A DNA stretch of 13,937 nt from an uncultured Bacteroidales bacterium (GTDB lineage Bacteria > Bacteroidota > Bacteroidia > Bacteroidales > JAUNSR01). The position numbers and the translations under genes are program-made. The notes under the pieces were generated by a model that was not told the DNA's origin, did no database searches, and saw nothing but the letters and a program-made list of their open reading frames with translations. Shown piece after piece: positions 8,329 to 13,937 of this stretch. The stretch is taken from positions 1 to 13,937 of the forward strand of contig CAMTOT010000038.1 in assembly GCA_947074165.1 (NCBI GenBank), in the 5' to 3' direction. Within the stretch, counting starts at the first letter, position 1; each line of letters begins with the position of its first letter.

Positions 8329-8408
8329 GATAAGTTTGTCCTCTAAGTTTTCATGTTTCTGGTATTATAAAGTTTTTCATTGGTACATTGTCATATTACA
8401 AACTTATC
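8329..8408. repeat. 11-bp perfect inverted repeat spanning the candidate susC promoter
   Basis: GATAAGTTTGT at 8329-8339 is mirrored exactly by ACAAACTTATC at 8398-8408, with 58 bp between. Each arm contains TAAGTTTG, a match to the Bacteroidota -7 element TAnnTTTG, and the two point toward each other. The right arm is in position to drive susC. This could be an operator pair, two converging promoters, or chance in AT-rich DNA. Confidence 0.5.
8399..8406 (-). promoter_or_regulatory. Candidate -7 promoter element for the susC-susD-xylanase operon
   Basis: On the minus strand this reads TAAGTTTG, matching TAnnTTTG of the primary sigma factor of Bacteroidota. It is the only such match facing susC in the intergenic region. 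It would give a leader of roughly 110-120 nt before the ATG at 8276. No TTTG sits at the usual -33 distance; the nearest (8420-8423) is only 13 nt upstream. A missing -33 box would fit an activator-dependent promoter. Confidence 0.45.
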
Positions 8409-8576
8409 GATTAACCTCTCAAATCATTTTTCATGTAGTTTCCTATACCCTTTATATCGTAACATTGCTTTTTTAAAGTGTAACAATTCCTTCTTTCTCC
8501 GTATCATTATATATCAAAAGCTATTTAAAACATCTTTTTATCAATATGTTATCATTCATGGATATCTCTAAATTAC

Positions 8577-8584
8577 TATATTTG
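8577..8584 (+). promoter_or_regulatory. Candidate -7 promoter element for the HTCS gene
   Basis: TATATTTG matches TAnnTTTG and ends 25 nt before the HTCS ATG at 8610, giving a short leader of about 15-20 nt. No clear -33 TTTG is visible upstream, which would fit weak basal expression of a sensor gene. Confidence 0.45.
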
Positions 8585-8609
8585 CTTACATATCAAAACC
8601 TCTTTATAC

Positions 8610-11600
8610 ATGAAAAACCACTTTATAGGAATACTTCTATTCTTAATTATTATCCCGTACCCTCTGTTTTCTCAGGTCGGACGTTTTTATTCTACTGAAG
8701 ACGGACTCTCAAGCACCTTGATTAATCAGATTTATCAGGACAATGAAGGTTATATATGGATAGCTACTCAATATGGGCTCAATAAATTCGACGGACTCAA
8801 TTTTACCGTATATAATCATAATTCATCCGATACTACATCTCTAAAGAATAATTATATCAGAACGATATCTGAAGTGCCGGGCTACGGACTTCTTGTCGGA
8901 TGCTATAACGGCTTGATGAGATACGACCGCGCTACAGATTCATTTATTGAGATACCTATGTATCACGGCACAGATCGTCATATACCGCATATTACCCATA
9001 TTACTACATTACGCAATGGTGATATACTATTCTCAACGGCAGGACAGGGTGTGTTTATTATGGATACAATTTCTCATTCCGCCTCATTTTATGATGATTT
9101 AGCTCCTTATGTCCCATCTCCGTTTGTTTCATGTATATACGAAGACGCGTCAGGTGTTTTATGGATTGGCACTGAGTTTGCCGGAGTAGCATCTTTCAAT
9201 CCGTCCACAAATGAATACCATACATATAAAGTGCCTGACATTGTAAGTGATGCGGTCACAGCTATAATCCGGGACTCTTCCGAACAACTATTTGTGGGTA
9301 CGAAAAAACACGGACTTATGCGTCTCATTTCTTCGGAAAACAGATTTATCCCCGTGCCTTCACCCGGAGGCACTCCTCTTTCCGTTTACACATTATCAGT
9401 TATAAATGAAGTATTGCTCGTTGGTTGTAATGCTCAGGGAGTAAAAAAATACAATGCGGAGACAGGTTGTCTTGAGGAATATCTTACCAACAACACTTCG
9501 CATGATTTTAGCTGTGGGAAAGTACACAGCCTGTTTGAAGACAGAGACAAGAATCTTTGGATCGGTCTTTTCCATAAAGGCATATACTTTACAGGAGCTT
9601 CAGGCAATAGTTTTAATTATTGCGGCAATCGCTCGCTCAACAACCCCATAGGTTTAAACAGCGTAGTATCGATGTTCAAAGACAGTGATGGTTCTCTGTG
9701 GGTTAGTTCCGACGGTGAAGGTGTTTATATGCTTGATAGTGAGTATAAAAGAATACGCCATTTAGCACCAGGTTACGGGTCTGATGATATACCCGCTTAC
9801 GTGCCATGTTTCTACGATGACAAGAAAGGTAATTTGTGGCTTGGTGCTCATGATAAAAATATAATTGTCCTCAATAAAAAAAGCGGCAAGACACATTCGC
9901 TTCACTTTCCTGATATTAAAAACGTAAATGCTATAGCAGAAGCCGCCGACGGTTCTTTATTTATAGGAACTTTTGGTTCGGGGCTTTATCATTATAATCC
10001 TTCTGACAGATCAATTAAGTCATACCGGGTTTCTCAGACTCCTAATGATACTTTAAAGAACGAACTTGTCAACAACTGGATCAATACTTTATATATTGAT
10101 CGAAGCGGTATGGTCTGGATTGGCCATCATAAGGGGCTTAGCTGTTTCAATCCGCTCAATGGTAGCTTTATAAATTACCGTAATTCAAACATCCTTACTA
10201 CCGGCTGTATTACTCATGCCATAATTGAGGACTCTCGCGGCGATATATGGGCAGGTACAACCGAAGGTCTTATTTGCTTTGATAAGAAAACAGAGAAGAT
10301 TACAACATACACTACAGCCGACGGACTTCCAAATAATGCTGTGTGCGCTATCAATGAAGATGATAATTATAATCTTTGGCTGAGTACTTACAACGGGCTT
10401 TGCCGCTTTGACATGAAAACAAAAAATGTTGTAAGCTTTTACCTGCGAGACGGTATTCAGGGTAATGAGTTTTTTCATGGCGCTTTCTTCAAAGACATTG
10501 ACGGAAAAATGTATTTCGGCGGAGTAAATGGCATAACCTCATTTTATCCTAACGATATTCGTCAGACTGAGCTTAATACAGATATTATAATCACAGATTT
10601 CATTATCTCCTCCGGTCATGTTACATCAAATACTATTTCCGGAAATAAACCTGTCATAGCATCTTCCGTATCCGAAGCTGAAGTATTTACTTTGTCTCAT
10701 CAGGATAACACCTTTACTGTAGCTTTTTCCACTTTGCAGTATGATAAGCCTGAGCAGATTATTTACAACTACAGGATTAAAGAACTTAGTACGCAGTGGA
10801 GCCTTCTTCCGCCCGGGGCCAATTCAGTAACATACAATAGCCTTCCTCCGGGCAGCTATACACTACAGGTGCAGGCAAATAACTGCGAGTCATTGTCAGG
10901 CATACGCACATTCTTTATATTTATTACACCTCCGTGGTATCGTTCCGTGTGGGCATATTGTGCGTATGTACTTTTAATGCTGATGTTTATTTACGGTATC
11001 ATCAACTACGTACTTTTCAGAATTCGCCATAAGCATGAGATTATGGAGCGTACTCACGCTGAAAAACTCAATGAAGCGAAATTGCAGTTTTTTATAAATA
11101 TTTCTCATGAGATACGCACCCCAATGACTCTCATTATTAATCCCCTTGAGAAGCTTATCAAAAAGAATGATAAGGAGAATCATAATACCTATTTTATGAT
11201 ATATCGTAATGCTCAGAGAATATTACGTCTTGTCAATCAGCTTATGGATATTCGTAAACTTGATAAAGGGCAGATGATTCTTAATTATCATAAGACAGAT
11301 ATGGTAGCTATGATTGAGGATATGATGTTTACATTCGACTATATTTCCCAGAAGAAGAATATCTCATTTTCATTTACTCATGACATGTCAGAGCTGCCCG
11401 TATGGATAGACGTTAATAACTTTGATAAGATTCTGATGAATATTCTTTCTAACGCATTCAAGTTTACTCCTGAAAACGGGGCGGTAGATGTGTGTCTATC
11501 CACAGGCTATGAGGAGTCATACGACTTGCCGCTTAGAAATTATTTTCAGATTGCAGTTTCAGACACTGGTTCAGGCATAGATGAAAGTAAAATAGAGCGA

Positions 11601-12704
11601 ATATTCGAGCGATTCTATCAGATAAACGACAATGCGGGCAATGAAAGTCAGGGCACGGGGATTGGTCTGCATCTTTGCCGCTCTCTGGTAAATCTTCACA
11701 AAGGCATTATATATGCTGAAAACCGCGACGATTCAGATGGCAGCCGCTTTGTAATAAGAATACCTTCCGGTTGCTCTCATTTGTGTGCCGACCAGATTGA
11801 CACTTCAACTGTGCAGCTACCATACAGAGACGCGGTGAGAAAATTTCCACTTGATAATATAACTGAGTTAATGCCGGATAGTAGTGATAAGAAAGAGAAA
11901 TCAAAAACAAATCTGAGAGTTCTTATAGCGGAAGATGAACAGGAGATCTGCGACTATCTTATTGCAGAACTGTCTTCAGACTTTAAAGTGACCACTACCG
12001 CCAATGGCAAAGACGCTTACGACAAGATAATAGCCTTACAACCTGATATCGTTATTTCCGATGTTATGATGCCCGGTATAGACGGATTCACACTCTGCCG
12101 TAAGATAAAACAGAATATCAATATAAATCATATTCCTGTTATTCTGCTCACTGCCCGTATCCGTGAGGAGGATAAAATGGAAGGTCTGTCTGTGGGAGCC
12201 GATGCTTACATTGTAAAACCGTTTAATACCGACACATTAAAAAGTACGATATCAAATCTTATTACCAACAGGCGTTTGCTTAAAACCCGTTTCAGCGGGA
12301 CGCAGCACCCTGATGACAAGATTAATAAGATTCAGATGAAATCTTCGGATGAGATTCTCATGTCTAAGATATTAAAGGTGATAAATGAGAATATAGATAA
12401 TTCCGAACTTAATGTTCAGATGCTTGCCGATAATGTCGGATTGAGCCGTGTGCATATACACCGTAAGCTAAAAGAGCTAACTAATCTGCCTGCTCGTGAT
12501 TTCATAAGAAATATACGACTTAAACAGGCAGCCACTCTTCTCACTGAAAAGAATCTTAATATATCGGAAGTCGCTTATGCTACGGGCTTTTATACTCTGT
12601 CTCATTTTTCAACATCGTTTAAGGAGTTATACGGTATGTCGCCTTCAGACTATAAACAGGTACATTCAAAAACAAAAGAGAATATTGAGTTTGGTGCCAA
12701 TTAA
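8610..12704 (+). CDS. Hybrid two-component system (HTCS) sensor/regulator, AraC-type output
   Basis: One-protein sensor and transcription activator in the inner membrane, probably sensing xylan fragments in the periplasm. A signal peptide (1-22, ending LFSQ) is followed by 14 propeller repeats with W/F-hG-type cores (such as LWIGT; about 47-645), which would make two seven-bladed propellers. Then come a Y_Y_Y domain (about 694-772), a single membrane helix (about 779-804) and the histidine kinase: His833 in the H box ISHEIRTPM, N box near Asn948, G1 DTGSGI at 985-990, G2 GTGIGL at 1015-1020. The receiver has Asp1109, phospho-acceptor Asp1151, Thr1181 and Lys1203, and an AraC HTH occupies about 1255-1352. 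All key residues are intact, and 1364 residues is a typical HTCS length. Comparable HTCS proteins (for example XynR of Prevotella bryantii) control xylan genes. It is divergent from susC and overlaps the downstream terminator. Confidence 0.97.
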   Translation: MKNHFIGILLFLIIIPYPLFSQVGRFYSTEDGLSSTLINQIYQDNEGYIWIATQYGLNKFDGLNFTVYNHNSSDTTSLKNNYIRTISEVPGYGLLVGCYNGLMRYDRATDSFIEIPMYHGTDRHIPHITHITTLRNGDILFSTAGQGVFIMDTISHSASFYDDLAPYVPSPFVSCIYEDASGVLWIGTEFAGVASFNPSTNEYHTYKVPDIVSDAVTAIIRDSSEQLFVGTKKHGLMRLISSENRFIPVPSPGGTPLSVYTLSVINEVLLVGCNAQGVKKYNAETGCLEEYLTNNTSHDFSCGKVHSLFEDRDKNLWIGLFHKGIYFTGASGNSFNYCGNRSLNNPIGLNSVVSMFKDSDGSLWVSSDGEGVYMLDSEYKRIRHLAPGYGSDDIPAYVPCFYDDKKGNLWLGAHDKNIIVLNKKSGKTHSLHFPDIKNVNAIAEAADGSLFIGTFGSGLYHYNPSDRSIKSYRVSQTPNDTLKNELVNNWINTLYIDRSGMVWIGHHKGLSCFNPLNGSFINYRNSNILTTGCITHAIIEDSRGDIWAGTTEGLICFDKKTEKITTYTTADGLPNNAVCAINEDDNYNLWLSTYNGLCRFDMKTKNVVSFYLRDGIQGNEFFHGAFFKDIDGKMYFGGVNGITSFYPNDIRQTELNTDIIITDFIISSGHVTSNTISGNKPVIASSVSEAEVFTLSHQDNTFTVAFSTLQYDKPEQIIYNYRIKELSTQWSLLPPGANSVTYNSLPPGSYTLQVQANNCESLSGIRTFFIFITPPWYRSVWAYCAYVLLMLMFIYGIINYVLFRIRHKHEIMERTHAEKLNEAKLQFFINISHEIRTPMTLIINPLEKLIKKNDKENHNTYFMIYRNAQRILRLVNQLMDIRKLDKGQMILNYHKTDMVAMIEDMMFTFDYISQKKNISFSFTHDMSELPVWIDVNNFDKILMNILSNAFKFTPENGAVDVCLSTGYEESYDLPLRNYFQIAVSDTGSGIDESKIERIFERFYQINDNAGNESQGTGIGLHLCRSLVNLHKGIIYAENRDDSDGSRFVIRIPSGCSHLCADQIDTSTVQLPYRDAVRKFPLDNITELMPDSSDKKEKSKTNLRVLIAEDEQEICDYLIAELSSDFKVTTTANGKDAYDKIIALQPDIVISDVMMPGIDGFTLCRKIKQNININHIPVILLTARIREEDKMEGLSVGADAYIVKPFNTDTLKSTISNLITNRRLLKTRFSGTQHPDDKINKIQMKSSDEILMSKILKVINENIDNSELNVQMLADNVGLSRVHIHRKLKELTNLPARDFIRNIRLKQAATLLTEKNLNISEVAYATGFYTLSHFSTSFKELYGMSPSDYKQVHSKTKENIEFGAN

Positions 12705-12728
12705 GGCATCAGACTCAATATTCTCTTT
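12675..12728. terminator. Long shared terminator hairpin between the convergent HTCS and aminopeptidase genes
   Basis: A perfect 16-bp stem (12675-12690 with 12713-12728) continues inward as TGGTGCC/GGCATCA (12692-12698 with 12705-12711). In a plus-strand transcript this joins through G-U pairs into a nearly continuous 24-bp stem with a 6-nt AATTAA loop (12699-12704). The left arm lies in the last codons of the HTCS gene and the HTCS stop codon TAA is in the loop. A-rich DNA to the left (12668-12677) and T-rich DNA to the right supply U tracts for both directions, so it probably serves both genes. Confidence 0.85.
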
Positions 12729-12748
12729 ATTATATATGTTATATTCTT

Positions 12749-13888
12749 TTATTTACGACACTCTTCTATCTCCTGCGGAGTAAGAGGAATCTTCTTACCA
12801 AGTCGGCGCGCTCCTGTTTCTGTTATCAGATAATCCTCCTCGTTTCTTATGCCGCCGAAATCCTTGTATGTTTCCGCTACGTCATAATTGATAAACTCTT
12901 CAAATTTCTTCTGTGATCTCCAAAGGTCAATAAGTTCCGGTATGAAATATATTCCCGGCTCAATAGTGTGTACGAATCCCGGTTCAAGTTCCCTGCCAAG
13001 GCGTAAAGACTTACGTCCAAACTCCGTACTCTTATCTTTACCGTCATATCCAACCCATTTTTCGCCAAGATTCTCCATATCGTGCACGTCAAGTCCCATC
13101 ATGTGTCCCAGTCCGTGAGGATAGAATAGCGCATGAGCGTTTCTTCTTACAGCTTCCTGCGCATCACCCTTCATTAGTCCGATCTCTTTCATTGCTTCCA
13201 CCATAGCGAGTGCGGATATATCATATACCTCTTCAAATCTTATGCCCGGACGCAGAGCCTCTACCGATTTAGTGTGCATAAGATTCTGTATTTCGTATAT
13301 TTCCTTTTGGCGTTGTGTAAATACACCTGTAGCGGCTACAGTAGATGACATATCACCTGCATAACCCATCTGTGTCTCTGCCCCTGCATCTATTAGAAAC
13401 AGATCTCCTTCTTTCACTTTATTCCCGTGATAGTGATTGTGCAGAGTTTGTCCGTTTATGGTAGCTATAGTAGGGAAGGATAGTTCAGCGTTGTTTTTCT
13501 TAGCTATATATTCTATTGTTGCGGCTACCTCTGCTTCAGTCACACCAGGCTGTATCATTCTGATAGCTGCTATATGCATATCCGCTGTTATATCACATGC
13601 CTTCTCAATCTCCGTTATCTCCTCTTCCGATTTATAATTTCTAAGATTTACCACACCTTTTATAAATTCTATAGAAGGTTGTGTATTGCCAAGACCAAGA
13701 TCAGAAAGTTTTAGTTTATGTTCTGCGCGGTATGCCGGTAATATATGTATATCCCTGCCCGCCTTAATAGCATCTTCTATTTTTCTTGCGAACTCATTAT
13801 AAGGTCTCACATCATTTATACCTGCTTTTGCCGCTCTCTCATGCAGAGTGGGCAGGTTACCCATCCATATTATATGATCTATCGTAAG
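12749..13888 (-). CDS. pepP: Xaa-Pro aminopeptidase (aminopeptidase P, M24B family), N-terminus truncated
   Basis: Cytosolic metallopeptidase that releases an N-terminal residue preceding proline. 379 genuine residues remain; full-length Bacteroidales homologues are usually about 450-460, so much of the N-terminal AMP_N domain is lost at the contig end. Counting from the first genuine residue, the pita-bread domain shows dinuclear metal ligands Asp167 (LIDAG), Asp179 (AGDMSST), His262 (HGLGH), Glu310 (TIEPGIY) and Glu350 (RNEED). The catalytic histidines are also in place, in NHYHGN and LDVHD. The apparent ATG at 13930 is not a start: the first 13-14 residues of that frame (MSGDWSSDVCSSDL) are translated Illumina adapter. 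The gene is convergent with the HTCS gene, 44 nt between stops, and is housekeeping in character, unrelated to xylan use. The symbol is a family-level label. Confidence 0.95.
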   Translation of the reverse strand, partial: LTIDHIIWMGNLPTLHERAAKAGINDVRPYNEFARKIEDAIKAGRDIHILPAYRAEHKLKLSDLGLGNTQPSIEFIKGVVNLRNYKSEEEITEIEKACDITADMHIAAIRMIQPGVTEAEVAATIEYIAKKNNAELSFPTIATINGQTLHNHYHGNKVKEGDLFLIDAGAETQMGYAGDMSSTVAATGVFTQRQKEIYEIQNLMHTKSVEALRPGIRFEEVYDISALAMVEAMKEIGLMKGDAQEAVRRNAHALFYPHGLGHMMGLDVHDMENLGEKWVGYDGKDKSTEFGRKSLRLGRELEPGFVHTIEPGIYFIPELIDLWRSQKKFEEFINYDVAETYKDFGGIRNEEDYLITETGARRLGKKIPLTPQEIEECRK

Positions 13889-13889
13889 T

Positions 13890-13937
13890 AGATCGGAAGA
13901 GCACACGTCTGAACTCCAGTCACCGCTCATTATCTCG
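13890..13937 (+). other. Illumina P7-side adapter with i7 index (contaminant)
   Basis: Not biological. Bases 13890-13923 match the TruSeq index adapter, beginning AGATCGGAAGAGC and ending CCAGTCAC. Bases 13924-13931 (CGCTCATT) occupy the i7 index position; from memory this is D703. ATCTCG at the end is the start of the P7 arm. The genuine insert ends at about 13889. Confidence 0.98.

Larger units (their letters stand above)
8298..8609. promoter_or_regulatory. Divergent control region between susC and the HTCS gene
   Basis: 312 bp, strongly AT-rich, with no credible gene. It holds one minus-strand TAnnTTTG element facing susC (8399-8406), one plus-strand element facing the HTCS gene (8577-8584), an 11-bp inverted repeat (8329-8339 with 8398-8408) and three copies of TTTTCAT (8348, 8374, 8428). 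HTCS regulators usually act on the susC-side promoter next to their own gene, so its binding site is expected here, but I cannot identify it from sequence alone. Confidence 0.7.

Noticed and set aside
8380..8571. 63-residue open frame in the susC/HTCS intergenic region
   Set aside because: The translation is low-complexity and Asn/Ser/Phe/Tyr-rich, as expected from AT-rich noncoding DNA, and it covers the candidate promoter region.
12749..13930. Complete 393-residue aminopeptidase starting at 13930
   Set aside because: The first 13-14 codons are Illumina adapter. The gene is truncated and only about 379 residues are genuine.
1..13937. CRISPR array, tRNA, rRNA, insertion sequence, integrase or toxin-antitoxin genes
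   Set aside because: I looked for regularly spaced repeats, tRNA-like cloverleaf ends and transposase motifs and found none.

Overview
The window is a 13.9 kb assembled contig from a member of the Bacteroidota, most likely the order Bacteroidales. The evidence is a SusC/SusD pair, a hybrid two-component regulator of the type that controls glycan loci in gut Bacteroidales, promoter-like TAnnTTTG elements, weak or absent Shine-Dalgarno sites and an AT-rich base composition. Genus cannot be decided by eye. Both ends carry untrimmed Illumina adapter with sample index bases (1-48 and about 13890-13937), so genuine biological DNA runs only from about 49 to 13889. The two outermost genes are cut by the adapters.

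Layout. From 49 to 979 lies the 3' end of the core ribosomal/RNA polymerase operon: the C-terminal part of rpoA, then rplQ, then a strong hairpin terminator. From 1210 to 8297, on the minus strand, lies a three-gene operon in the transcription order susC-like, susD-like, GH10 xylanase. A 312-bp intergenic region (8298-8609) separates it from a divergent plus-strand gene (8610-12704) for a 1364-residue hybrid two-component system (HTCS). Convergent to the HTCS is a partial M24-family Xaa-Pro aminopeptidase (12749 to the contig end). A long hairpin overlapping the HTCS stop codon can terminate both.

How the genes work together (inference from known families). The four central genes form a compact, apparently complete polysaccharide utilisation locus (PUL) for xylan. 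The lipoprotein xylanase, with two carbohydrate-binding modules inserted inside its GH10 catalytic domain, would bind and cut xylan at the cell surface. The SusD-like lipoprotein would capture the oligosaccharides and the SusC-like TonB-dependent porin would import them. The HTCS, whose periplasmic part is two seven-bladed propellers plus a Y_Y_Y domain, would sense the oligosaccharides and activate the divergent susC promoter. There is no surface glycan-binding protein gene, no second SusC/SusD pair and no glycosidase to finish the oligosaccharides, so the remaining steps must be encoded elsewhere.

I see no CRISPR array, tRNA, rRNA, insertion sequence or integrase. I do not see a wholly new system. 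The points most worth a second look are the adapter-derived ends with fused false peptides, the intradomain tandem CBMs with four co-conserved cysteines, the inverted repeat that contains the candidate susC promoter element, and the bidirectional terminators that bound the PUL on both sides.
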